Of a stretch of 49,345 bases of DNA, positions 17,278 through 25,119 are shown in pieces. The stretch is taken from contig CAKNJR010000011.1 of the NCBI GenBank assembly GCA_930986425.1, positions 1 to 49,345 of the forward strand, written 5' to 3'. How positions within the stretch are numbered: the stretch's first letter is position 1; each line of letters opens with the position of its first letter. The stretch is from an uncultured Clostridium sp. Its GTDB lineage: Bacteria; Bacillota; Clostridia; TANB77; CAG-508. The notes beneath the pieces were generated by a model. The model was not told the DNA's origin and did not search any database. It saw nothing but the letters and a program-made list of their open reading frames with translations. Both the position numbers and the translations under genes were made by a program.

Positions 17278-17823
17278 ATGAAATATATAGCATTATTGAG
17301 AGGAATAAATATTAGTGGAAAAAACAAAATTGCAATGAGCAAATTAAAAAAAGAATTTACCAATTTAGGATTTAAAGAAGTAACAACTTATCTAAATAGT
17401 GGCAATATAATTTTTGAAAGTAATATAAATAATAAAAATGAAATTATAAATAATATACAAATAATGATAAAAGATAAATTTGAATTTGATATACCAACTT
17501 ATGTTACAACTTCACAGGAATTAGAAGAATTGATGAGTAATAGTCCAGAATGGTGGGGAAAAGATAATAAAGAGATATATGATAATATAATATTTATTAT
17601 TCCACCGACTACTTATAAAGAAGTATTTGCTGCAATAGGTTCTCCAAATGAATATGAAAAAATACAAGAATATAAAAATAATATTTTTTGGTCTTTTGAT
17701 TTAAAAAATTATAGGAAATCAAATTGGTGGAGTAAAACAGCAAGTACAGAAATTAGTAATTCAATAACAATAAGAACAGCTAATACTATGAGAAAGATAT
17801 TAGAAATATGCTTAAAAAAGTAA
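17278..17823 (+). CDS. DUF1697 family protein
   Basis: The 181-residue protein opens with the family hallmark YIALLRGINISGKNKI, followed by MSKLKKEFTNLGF and TYLNSGNIIFES. It ends with the expected TASTEISNSITIRTANTMRKI segment. ATG 17278 is chosen because it gives this conserved start; the frame is open further upstream without a ribosome site. DUF1697 proteins are widespread and uncharacterised. Here the gene is cargo between DUF3788 and the two-component system. Confidence 0.88.
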   Translation: MKYIALLRGINISGKNKIAMSKLKKEFTNLGFKEVTTYLNSGNIIFESNINNKNEIINNIQIMIKDKFEFDIPTYVTTSQELEELMSNSPEWWGKDNKEIYDNIIFIIPPTTYKEVFAAIGSPNEYEKIQEYKNNIFWSFDLKNYRKSNWWSKTASTEISNSITIRTANTMRKILEICLKK

Positions 17824-17861
17824 AAAAATAAGAAGTAATAAATAAAGGTGGAAAAAATGAT

Positions 17862-18548
17862 ATGAATCATATTTTAATAGTGGAAGATAACAAAGAAATA
17901 ACTGAAAATTTAACTCTTTTACTTAAAGAGAATGGATTTTCTATAGAATCGATATCTAAACAATCAGAACTAGAAAAAATGTTGGAAAAAAATAAATTTG
18001 ATTTAATCTTATTAGACTTAATATTGCCAGATGGAAATGGATTTTCCATTTGTAATTCAATAAAAAAGAAAATTGATATTCCGATTATTATACTTACAGC
18101 AATGAAAGATGAGTATAGCATTGTAACAGGTTTCGATGTTGGTGCTGATGATTATATTTCAAAACCATTTAAGCCTTTAGAACTCATATCAAGAATAAAA
18201 AATCAATTAAGAAGATATAAAAAATCTCCATCAGTTTTTAAAATTACAAATTTAAAGGTAGATACTATAAAAGGTAGTGTATCAAAGAATGACAAAGAAG
18301 TTGTATTGACAGCTTTAGAATATAAATTACTTTTACTATTTATAAATCATCAGGGAGAAATTATGTCTAGAAGTAGATTACTAGAAGAAATTTGGGATAT
18401 TGCAGGAGAATTTGTTAATGATAATACTTTAACTGTTTATATAAAAAGATTACGAGAAAAAATAGAAGATAATCCTACAAATCCTATTATAATAAAAACA
18501 GTTAGAGGAATAGGTTATAAAATTGGAGAATGTTATGAGTCTTTTTAG
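17862..18548 (+). CDS. OmpR-family response regulator of the ICE-borne BceRSAB-like module
   Basis: This 228-residue protein has a receiver domain (1-120) with the acidic pair in VEDN, the phosphoacceptor Asp52 in LLDLILPDG, Thr in LTAMKDE and Lys in SKPFKP. A winged-helix DNA-binding domain follows, ending in KTVRGIGYKIG. It resembles regulators that control bacitracin or lantibiotic export genes. It overlaps the kinase gene by 14 bases. Direct GTCAC repeats before the ABC genes are the likely binding site. Confidence 0.93.
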   Translation: MNHILIVEDNKEITENLTLLLKENGFSIESISKQSELEKMLEKNKFDLILLDLILPDGNGFSICNSIKKKIDIPIIILTAMKDEYSIVTGFDVGADDYISKPFKPLELISRIKNQLRRYKKSPSVFKITNLKVDTIKGSVSKNDKEVVLTALEYKLLLLFINHQGEIMSRSRLLEEIWDIAGEFVNDNTLTVYIKRLREKIEDNPTNPIIIKTVRGIGYKIGECYESF

Positions 18549-19539
18549 AAATGAAGAAATAAAAAAACAGATAATTATATATGTTATATTTAATACTATT
18601 GTATTTTTGGGAGCATTATTTATTAATATTATTTGCTCAATATATATTATATTAGTTTGTTTAGTCATTGAATTTATTTCGTTATTCTTTACGAAAAAAA
18701 GATATAATGATATTAGTGAATTAACTTATAAAATAGATAAAATATTACATAATAATGATTATACAAATTTTGATGTGAATAAAGAGGGAGAACTTGCAGT
18801 TCTGAATAGTGAAATTTATAAAATGACAGTTAGATTAAGGGAACAAACAGAAAGGTTAGAAAACGAAAAAAATTATTTGAAAGATTATTTAGCAGATATA
18901 TCACATCAAATTAGAACTCCAATGACTTCCATAAATATAATGATATCGAGATTATCAAGACAGGAGTTAACTTTTGAAGATCGATTAAAAATGATAAAAG
19001 AAATAAGTAAGTTATTAACAAGAATTGAGTGGCTTATTACAGCATTATTAAAAGTAGCTCAATTGGAATCTGATACTGTAAAGTTAAAAAAAGAAAAAAC
19101 AAATGTTGAAGAAGTTGTAAATAAATCATTAGAACCGTTAAAAATTCAAGCTGAAATCAAAAATATCAAAATGAAATTAAAAATAGAAAAAAATACGAAT
19201 TATAAAGGAGATTATTATTGGTCAGTTGAAGCTATTTCAAATATAATAAAGAATTGTATAGAACATTCGGAAAATGGAGGTATTATAGAAATTATATCAG
19301 AAACCAATCCGATATATACAGAAATAATTATAACTGATGAGGGAAAAGGAATTTGTAAAGAGGATTTACCACATTTGTTTGAGCGATTTTATAGAGGAAA
19401 CAATAGTGGTAGTGAAGGTATAGGAATTGGACTGTACCTTACTAAAATGATTGTTTCAAAACAAAATGGAGTTATTACTGCCAAAAATAGAGAAAACAAA
19501 GGTGCAGAATTTAATATTAAATTTTTTAACGAAGCATAA
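18535..19539 (+). CDS. Membrane sensor histidine kinase (BceS-like)
   Basis: The protein has 334 residues from ATG 18535 (GGAG at 18525). Two N-terminal membrane helices (about 13-30 and 35-54) with almost no extracellular loop are typical of intramembrane-sensing kinases that detect stress through an ABC transporter. The phosphorylated His124 lies in ISHQIRTPM. ATP-binding boxes are NIIKNCIEH (N box), DEGKGI (G1) and GIGIGLYL (G2). The gene ends in the terminator hairpin at 19528, and the ABC genes follow after 115 bases. Confidence 0.93.
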   Translation: MSLFRNEEIKKQIIIYVIFNTIVFLGALFINIICSIYIILVCLVIEFISLFFTKKRYNDISELTYKIDKILHNNDYTNFDVNKEGELAVLNSEIYKMTVRLREQTERLENEKNYLKDYLADISHQIRTPMTSINIMISRLSRQELTFEDRLKMIKEISKLLTRIEWLITALLKVAQLESDTVKLKKEKTNVEEVVNKSLEPLKIQAEIKNIKMKLKIEKNTNYKGDYYWSVEAISNIIKNCIEHSENGGIIEIISETNPIYTEIIITDEGKGICKEDLPHLFERFYRGNNSGSEGIGIGLYLTKMIVSKQNGVITAKNRENKGAEFNIKFFNEA

Positions 19540-19566
19540 TGTGAAGTCATAATGTTTCGTTTTTTA
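19528..19566 (+). terminator. Terminator after the ICE histidine kinase gene
   Basis: AACGAAGCAT (19528-19537) pairs with ATGTTTCGTT (19552-19561) with one wobble and is followed by TTTTAT. It overlaps the last codons of the kinase gene and separates the regulator genes from the transporter genes. Confidence 0.75.
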
Positions 19567-19578
19567 TATTTATTTAAA

Positions 19579-19634
19579 AGTGACATATTTGTAATAATAA
19601 AGTCACGGATGTGTCACTAAACTTGTGTTATATT
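19579..19634 (+). promoter_or_regulatory. Promoter with GTCAC direct repeats before the ICE ABC transporter
   Basis: GTCAC occurs at 19602 and 19613 (11-base period), with an inverted GTGAC at 19580. A TATATT -10 lies at 19629-19634. Similar GTCAC/GTCAT repeats at 10-11-base spacing precede the chromosomal paralogue (36571-36596), so they are the likely binding boxes of the two related response regulators. Confidence 0.6.
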
Positions 19635-19654
19635 AAATTTAGGAGGTAATCTAT

Positions 19655-20334
19655 ATGGAAATATTAAAAGTTGAAAACTTAACTAAAATTTATAAAGGAG
19701 AAAATGAAGTTGTGGCTTTAAACAATGTTTCTTTTTCTGTTAAAAAAGGAGAATTTGTGGCAATAGTAGGGCAATCTGGCTCTGGAAAATCAACACTTTT
19801 ACATTTGTTGGGAGGTGTAGACATTCCTACTTCACGGTAAAATTTATGTAGATAAAAAAGAAATATATACAAAAAGTGAAGAAGAACTTGCTATTTTTAG
19901 ACGTCGCAATGTTGGACTTATTTATCAATTTTATAATCTAATACCAATATTAAATGTTTATGAAAATATGGTTTTACCACTTAAATTAGATAAACAAAAA
20001 ATAAATGAAGATAGAGTTAATGAACTTCTAGATATGTTAGGATTAAGTAATAGAAAAAAACATTTTCCAAATCAATTATCTGGTGGTCAACAACAAAGAG
20101 TTGCGATTCGGTAGGGCTCTTATAAATGCACCATCTATTATTTTGGCTGATGAACCTACTGGAAATCTTGATAAGAAAAATGGACAAGAAATTATTGAAA
20201 TTTTAAAGTATTCCAATAAAAAATATAATCAGACTTTAATTTTAATAACACATGATGAAAACATAGCTTTACAAGCAGACAGAATCATTAGAATAGAAGA
20301 TGGAAAAATTATATCAGATGAGTATATAAGATAA
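19655..20334 (+). pseudogene. BceA-like ABC transporter ATPase, frame interrupted twice by an extra C
   Basis: Ignoring two single-base insertions, this encodes a 225-residue ATPase closely similar to the intact paralogue at 36706-37368. Walker A is GQSGSGKST, the signature LSGGQQQ, Walker B ILADEPTGN, and the switch His lies in ITHDE. C19835 turns the conserved glycine of PTSGK into CGG followed at once by TAA. C20109 does the same in the AIGRA segment, giving CGG then TAG. Removing either C restores a perfectly open frame, and there are no other stops or indels. It is either a recent pseudogene, a sequencing artefact, or recoded during translation. The transporter would export or protect against cell-wall-active peptides, by family analogy. 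Confidence 0.85.
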
Positions 20335-20346
20335 GGAGGTAATGTA

Positions 20347-22276
20347 ATGATAAAAGAATATGTTATAAATCATATAAGAAATAATAAAACAACAAGTGTT
20401 TCAATAGCAATAACTTCATTTCTTGCTTCATTGCTCCTTTCATTATTGACAGGAATATTTTACAATCTATATGCCGATAATATTGCTAGAGGACAAACCC
20501 AAACAACAGTGGAAATCTTTGCATTTCTATTTATATTATTTATGGCAATGTTTTCGTTAATCTTAATGATATATAATATTTTTGCTATGTCAATGAATTC
20601 AAGATTACATCAATTAGGAATTTTAAAAAGTGTAGGGGCAACGCCAAAACAAATTAAGCAAATATTAAGGTATGAAGTTATAATTTTAAGTTTAGTTCCA
20701 ATCGTAATTCGGAACCTTGTTGGGTATAGTAGCAACATATATTCTTATGCAATTTATAATTAAAGCAACAGAGCTTGCAAGAGATTCTGAACTATATTTT
20801 AGATATAATATTTTAGTTGCTATTATTTCTGCTGCTATTTCTTTTATAACAGTTTGGATATCAGCGACTATTCCTGCAAGAAAAATTGCTAAAGTTTCAG
20901 TTATGGATGCAATATTCTATAGAGATGATACAAAAGTTAAAAAAATGAAAAAATTTATGATTTTTTCTAAAATTTTTGGAATAGAAGGAGAAATAGCAAG
21001 GAAGTCAATATATTCACGAAAAAAAAGTTTTCGTACAGCAACAAGAGCATTTATTTGTTCATCATTAGCTTTAATTACATTTCTAAATTTTGAAACAGTA
21101 TCAGATTTATCAACTAATAAAACATTCTTTGAAAGATATAGGGATAAATGGGATATAATGTTCCAAATGCCAGATATGAATAATAGAAATGAACTTACCC
21201 AAGAAATAAGAGATATGGCTGGAATTAAAGAATGTATTAATTATAAAAAATGTACTTTTTATGCTGAAATAGATTCTACATACTTTAGTAATGAACTAAA
21301 TGTAGCAGGTGGGTTAGATGTAATTAGTGAGAATATTACTGAGAATGAAAATGGAAAATATCAAATAGGTATTCCAATTATAATATTAGACGACGTAAGT
21401 TTTGATGGATATTATAATTCTTTGCAAAATAATAACGGTAGTAATTTATCTGCACAAGAAAAATGCGTTGCAATAAATAAGATATGGAAAAGTAAGAATC
21501 ACAATTTAAAAGGAGAATACATCCCATATTTACAAGAAATAGACAATTTAAAATTAGAAATATTTGAGAAAAATAATGAATCACAGAAATATACTATATA
21601 TATAACAAATTATGCACAAGAATTACCTAATCTAAAAGAAGAATATAATAGATATGAATGCGAATTAGTTTTAATAATTAGTGAAAGTTATGCTAATAAA
21701 ATTAATAGTAATATGATGAATAATCCTACATATTTTAATGTAAAAATTAATAATATATCAGAAATATATGATATACAAAATAAAATTGAACAGAAAATTA
21801 CTGGAATTGAATATCAAATACAAAATAGAATACAAGAAGAGACTTCTGACAAGAATATAAGAAGTGGATTAAGAATTATAATTTGGACTTTAGCAGGAAT
21901 TCTTGCATTGATTGGAATTGTAAATGTATTTTCAAACTGTATATCACAAATTTCTTTAAGAAAAAGAGAATTTGCTAGATATATGTCTATTGGATTATCA
22001 CGCAAAGGTATAAAAAAGATTTTAACTTATGAGGCATTAATAATAAGTTTAAAACCTATTATAATAAGCCTAATAATAAATGTTCCGATTGTTTTATTAT
22101 TTTTAAACGCTAGTCAAATATTATTGTCTGATTATATAAATAATATGCCTATAATACCAATACTTTGCTATATAATATTTATTTTATTAGCAGTAAGTAT
22201 AGCTTATTATATTGGTGGAAAAAAGATTTTGAACAAAAATATTGTGGATATGTTAAAGGATGATACATTATACTAA
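20347..22276 (+). pseudogene. BceB-like ABC transporter permease, frame interrupted once by an extra C
   Basis: The joined frame would give 642 residues, the usual length of BceB-type permeases. Two FtsX-like membrane regions are visible (an N-terminal set of helices with the ILKSVGATPKQI motif, and a C-terminal set with RYMSIGLSRKGI), separated by a large extracellular domain (about residues 270-510). C20710 inserts CGG (codon 122) where a glycine codon GGA is expected, shifting the frame. The rest runs without a stop to 22276. BceB-type permeases sense and remove peptides such as bacitracin from lipid targets and signal to the kinase. The ATG follows AAGGAGG. Confidence 0.85.
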
Positions 22277-22349
22277 CAAAAAGCACATAAGTGGTTTGAA
22301 AGAAATTATAATTTTGATAAAATGGTTTGCATTGAATACCCATAAAAGT

Positions 22350-22395
22350 GTGCTAAATGTAGTTCAAACATTTAGCACTAACACTTTATTTTTAA
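22350..22395 (+). terminator. Terminator after the ICE ABC permease
   Basis: GTGCTAAATG (22350-22359) pairs perfectly with CATTTAGCAC (22369-22378). The T-rich stretch ACACTTTATTTTT follows. Confidence 0.65.
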
Positions 22396-22430
22396 GGAAC
22401 TACTTTTAAGAGGGGAGTTCCTTATTTTAA
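22394..22430 (-). terminator. Second hairpin, probable terminator of the Spo0A-like gene
   Basis: AAGGAACT (22394-22401) pairs with AGTTCCTT (22416-22423). On the minus strand it follows directly after the stop of the gene at 22427 and runs into AAAAATAAAG, so it can serve in both directions. Confidence 0.55.
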
Positions 22431-23158
22431 TTTTCTAAACAGCAATATCGTTGTTCTTCTAAATATCGAATACACAGGTCAATAAAATATTTTAAACTAA
22501 TTATTCTTCCATCATAATGTTTTCCAAAAATATTGTAAATCTTATCTTTTTCAATATAAGTTAGCATACTATTTAAGGCTCTATCCATATCAGAACGAAC
22601 AATTCTATCGTTTTTTATTTTATGTCTTTTTGCAACCTTTTTCACAAGTGTTTTTGTATCATATAATAAATTTCGTTCAATATATGCAAATTGAATTGCA
22701 TCTTTCAAATAAATAGTTCCTTTAAAATAATAAGTAAATCCAAGACTATTTAATAAATCATTAATTGATTTTTCTATTTCTAAACAATCTTTTAATGAAT
22801 CAGACACCAGTTTTACAATATCAAGTAAGCTTGTATGATTAGAAGTTTTGAAAAAGTGATAATGGTATTCGTATTTAATATTGGATATGCTATTAGAGTC
22901 GACTACCAAAATAATGATATTCACTTTTTTAGTATCTACATTTTCCATTGCATTCTTCAATACATTTCTACAAAATGTAAGTGAAGTGTTTGAGTCCAAT
23001 ATTATTACATTATCTTTTGGCTTGATTTTACAAATTAGTTTTCCTAACTTGTTTGGTGGTACTTTCATTAGTTCAATATTTAGTTCATTTTGCAAAAGAA
23101 TATTAGATAAGCTGTTGTAAAAAATATCATTATTATTGGCAATTATGATTTTAAACAT
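22427..23158 (-). CDS. Spo0A-like regulator with degenerate receiver domain
   Basis: The 243-residue protein has an N-terminal half (1-120) with the layout of a response-regulator receiver. Asp55 is at the phosphorylation position (NVIILDSN) and a Lys in HFFKTSN, but the usual acidic pair near residues 8-11 is replaced by NNND. The C-terminal half (about 130-240) resembles the DNA-binding domain of Spo0A: LNSLGFTYYFKGTIYLKDAI, a helix pair with VAKRHKIKNDRIVRSDMDRAL, and IFGKHYDGRIISLKYFI. It carries an RBS CCTCC (reverse) before the start, and a perfect 0A box lies 82 bases upstream. It may link ICE behaviour to sporulation or stationary-phase signals (inference). Confidence 0.8.
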   Translation of the reverse strand: MFKIIIANNNDIFYNSLSNILLQNELNIELMKVPPNKLGKLICKIKPKDNVIILDSNTSLTFCRNVLKNAMENVDTKKVNIIILVVDSNSISNIKYEYHYHFFKTSNHTSLLDIVKLVSDSLKDCLEIEKSINDLLNSLGFTYYFKGTIYLKDAIQFAYIERNLLYDTKTLVKKVAKRHKIKNDRIVRSDMDRALNSMLTYIEKDKIYNIFGKHYDGRIISLKYFIDLCIRYLEEQRYCCLEN

Positions 23159-23209
23159 AATAAAACCCTCCTAATAATGATATACAGATTTTACCATAAG
23201 AAAGAACAA

Positions 23210-23224
23210 ATAACCATTGGTTAT
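23210..23224. promoter_or_regulatory. Palindrome in the Spo0A-like gene's upstream region
   Basis: ATAACCA (23210-23216), one base, TGGTTAT (23218-23224) is a perfect inverted repeat, a candidate operator between the start of the minus-strand gene and the 0A box. Confidence 0.45.
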
Positions 23225-23239
23225 ACAACCTTCTAATTG

Positions 23240-23246
23240 TTCGACA
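23240..23246 (-). promoter_or_regulatory. 0A box (Spo0A binding site)
   Basis: TTCGACA on the + strand reads TGTCGAA on the minus strand, the perfect Spo0A recognition heptamer. It lies 82 bases before the start of the Spo0A-like gene, where either the host Spo0A or the ICE regulator itself could bind. Confidence 0.5.
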
Positions 23247-23251
23247 AAAAA

Positions 23252-23291
23252 TGCTGATTTTTGCGTATTTTTGCTGACTTTTGCTGATTTC
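23252..23291. repeat. Four tandem 10-base repeats (iteron-like)
   Basis: The unit TGCTGATTTT is repeated at exactly 10-base period starting at 23252, 23262, 23272 and 23282. The second copy reads TGCGTATTTT, the third has one change (TGCTGACTTT) and the fourth ends in C instead of T. Helically phased sites like this are typical of operator arrays or iterons bound by a regulator or replication-type protein. Confidence 0.7.
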
Positions 23292-23299
23292 ATGACAAA

Positions 23300-23329
23300 C
23301 TAGAAAAAAGAGTATATGCTTTTTTCTAG
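23300..23329. repeat. Perfect 11-base inverted repeat
   Basis: CTAGAAAAAAG (23300-23310) and CTTTTTTCTAG (23319-23329) flank an 8-base loop. It could be a weak terminator or a regulatory hairpin in the leader of the sigma-like gene. Confidence 0.55.
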
Positions 23330-23334
23330 GACAG

Positions 23335-23538
23335 AAGTCTGTAAAATTGAAGGAAGTATATTAAAGCACAGTAGATAAAAAATAAGATTCAAAAGATGCT
23401 AAAAAATATGCTGTAGTATTTTACAGACTTTTGTTATTGGGAGGTATTAGATATGGGGTAATAATTGAATAGAAAATAAAAAGATAAGTTAATAACTTTC
23501 TTTGATTTTTCAGGCATTTGTCCAATCTAAAAGATTGG
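23335..23538 (+). promoter_or_regulatory. Structured leader of the sigma-like gene
   Basis: AAGTCTGTAAAAT (23335-23347) pairs perfectly with ATTTTACAGACTT (23418-23430), enclosing 70 bases. A GGGAGG site (23440-23445) precedes a two-codon reading frame ATG GGG TAA (23453-23461). Finally TCCAATCT (23521-23528) pairs with AGATTGGA (23532-23539), hiding the ribosome site of the gene at 23548. This arrangement suggests control at the mRNA level. Apart from this and the sites listed separately, 23159-23547 holds no gene. Confidence 0.5.
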
Positions 23539-23547
23539 AGATAGAAA

Positions 23548-23967
23548 ATGAAAATAAAGGATATTGACGAAAAATGTATATATCAAGAAAAAGAGTTTTC
23601 AAATGATATTGTATTTGCAAGATACATAAATTATATGAGAAAGGCTTTATTAAACAGGCGACTAAACTATTTAAGACATAAAAAATATTTATTAGAAAAG
23701 GAAATATCTATGTCAAATGAAGAATGGAAAGAGTTATCTAATAGGGGGAATTCTGACCATTCTTTTTTTAGTAAAAACGATTTAAAGTTTGCTTTAAGTA
23801 AATTAAATGAAAATCAAAGGAAAGTGATAGTTAAATACTATTATGAAAATAAAAAAATAAAAGTTATTGCTGAAGAAATGAATATAAACGAAAATGCAGT
23901 AAAACAATTGAAATTAAGAGCAATAAATAATTTAAAAAAATATATGGAGGACGATCATGAAAAATAG
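23548..23967 (+). CDS. Sigma-70 region 4-like regulator (Tn916 Orf7-like)
   Basis: The N-terminal half of this 139-residue protein resembles the region 2-like part of small ICE sigma factors (FARYINYMRKALLNRRLNYLR). The C-terminal half is a region 4 HTH (LSKLNENQRKVIVKYYYENKK, VIAEEMNINENAVKQLKLRAINNLKKYM). Orf7 of Tn916 is the analogue and activates transfer and excision genes. Its ribosome site lies in a hairpin, and it overlaps the next gene by 11 bases. Confidence 0.87.
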   Translation: MKIKDIDEKCIYQEKEFSNDIVFARYINYMRKALLNRRLNYLRHKKYLLEKEISMSNEEWKELSNRGNSDHSFFSKNDLKFALSKLNENQRKVIVKYYYENKKIKVIAEEMNINENAVKQLKLRAINNLKKYMEDDHEK

Positions 23968-24169
23968 AACAAGGTTTTATGAGATATTAGTAAAAGCTAG
24001 AACAGATGAGGTATCAATGATTTTAGTAATAGGAAAGATAATGCCTCTTATTGATAAATATTCTTTAAATGAAAGAAATGTTATAGATCAAGATTTAAAA
24101 AGTATCTTAATTGAATACGCAATTAGTGTAGTAAAAGAAGAAAATTTTGCAGAAAAATTGGTTAAATAA
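23957..24169 (+). CDS. Small HTH protein (Tn916 Orf8-like)
   Basis: This 70-residue protein matches the short helix-turn-helix type encoded after the sigma-like gene in Tn916-family elements (residues KARTDEVSMILVIGKIMPLIDKYS...). Together with the sigma-like factor it is expected to regulate excision and transfer. The ATG overlaps the upstream stop region and follows TGGAGG. Confidence 0.8.
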   Translation: MKNRTRFYEILVKARTDEVSMILVIGKIMPLIDKYSLNERNVIDQDLKSILIEYAISVVKEENFAEKLVK

Positions 24170-24179
24170 AAAAATTAAA

Positions 24180-24595
24180 AAATTTATAAAAAAAATCGTA
24201 ACCTTTTTCGTTTTCAAGTGCTGTTCATAGTAGAAGTGTAAAAAACTTCTGGGATGGATTGCACATTGAAAATTGAATAATGTATTTGTTGGATCATACA
24301 AGAGTTGCGTTTTAGGTGGGTTGGCGACCATCTAAATTAACAATAGGAATGTTATCTTATTGTGAATGCAGCTTAAGAAACTTTTGTATAGTCACAGCAC
24401 GAGCGTAAAGTTATAAAGGTAGTCCATAATACTTTTATAGTGGTGCGTCACACGCAATGAGTACAAGCCAGAGTTCTGGTTGGTGAAATTCCAATGTTGC
24501 TAGAAACAATAGCAGTCTGACAAATGGGAAAAGTAAGAAAATAGTAATATCTTAATTAGGGTTATTCCCCCAATAGCCCTAATTAGAAAACTGGA
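24180..24595 (+). ncRNA. Candidate structured non-coding RNA or long structured leader
   Basis: This 436-base gap has no plausible gene but many hairpins: TTTAGGTGG/CCATCTAAA (24311-24319 and 24328-24336), TGCGT/ACGCA (24444-24448 and 24452-24456), CCAG/CTGG around 24468-24479, TTGG/CCAA (24480-24483 and 24491-24494), and TGCTA/TAGCA (24498-24502 and 24510-24514). A long stem AATTAGGGTTATT/AATAGCCCTAATT (about 24553-24583) lies just before the next ribosome site. Base composition is richer in G and C than the flanks, as expected for a structured RNA. I cannot match it to a known family. Confidence 0.5.
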
Positions 24596-24605
24596 GGCAA
24601 AAGAA

Positions 24606-24809
24606 ATGTTAGATATTATTTCAATAGCTACATTAATTTTTATACTAATAGGACTACCTTTAATTCTAATTATTATAGGTGGAAGTAGAAAGACACCAGA
24701 AGAACAAGAATTAGAGGATGAAGAACAAATTAAATATTTGAACGAATATCAAGAAAAGAAAATAAATAGAAAAAATTTTGGAGGTTATGATGGAAAGAAA
24801 AACATATAA
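24606..24809 (+). CDS. Small single-span membrane protein
   Basis: The 67-residue protein has one hydrophobic helix (about residues 5-26) followed by an acidic then basic cytoplasmic-type tail. The ATG follows CTGGAGG. No family is recognised. Small membrane proteins of this kind occur in the integrase region of some Clostridia ICEs. Its 3' end contains the ribosome site of the next gene. Confidence 0.65.
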   Translation: MLDIISIATLIFILIGLPLILIIIGGSRKTPEEQELEDEEQIKYLNEYQEKKINRKNFGGYDGKKNI

Positions 24810-24975
24810 TTGGAAACAAGTTGTTTCATACGGTTTAATTGCATTACATAATTTATTAAATTCTGCAAATGAAGTAAATATAAAAAATATGCAAATGTTT
24901 TATGAGCCTTTACAAGAATTACATTCTAAAAAAGAGGCAGAACAATATGCAGAGATTTTATTAAATAAGAAGTAA
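24790..24975 (+). CDS. Small hypothetical ICE protein
   Basis: The 61-residue product from ATG 24790 is soluble and helical. I prefer this start because GGAGG (24780-24784) is 5 bases away; ATG 24787 is too close and TTG 24778 lies upstream of the site. The helical sequence SYGLIALHNLLNSANEVNIKNMQMFYEPL is of unknown family. It overlaps the preceding gene by 20 bases. Confidence 0.6.
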   Translation: MERKTYNWKQVVSYGLIALHNLLNSANEVNIKNMQMFYEPLQELHSKKEAEQYAEILLNKK

Positions 24976-25068
24976 TGATTTGTAGAAGATAATGTTTAAA
25001 TAAAAATATTATTATAGTGTCAAGTGTGGAAAAGTAAGATTTATACATTTCAAAAATTATAAAAAATC

Positions 25069-25105
25069 AGCTAGTCTTTGATTATATCAAAGACTAGCTA
25101 TTTTA
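25069..25105 (+). terminator. Strong hairpin (terminator/attenuator) before the excisionase gene
   Basis: AGCTAGTCTTTGAT (25069-25082) and ATCAAAGACTAGCT (25086-25099) form a perfect 14-base stem with a 3-base loop, followed by ATTTTAG. It lies just before the ribosome site of xis, so it could limit xis/int transcription until antitermination. Confidence 0.75.
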
Positions 25106-25119
25106 GATAGGAGGATTTG

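Noticed and set aside
23300..23329. Insertion-sequence terminal repeats
   Set aside because: The 11-base arms are only 8 bases apart with no transposase; a hairpin is the simpler reading.
24460..24520. T-box or cobalamin-riboswitch-like words (CCAGAGTTCTGGTTGGTGAA and the following GTCTGAC)
   Set aside because: The T-box sequence (GGGTGGNACCGCG) and its terminator/antiterminator pair are absent. The cobalamin core beyond GGTGAAATTCC does not match, and no biosynthesis, transport or aminoacyl-tRNA synthetase gene follows.
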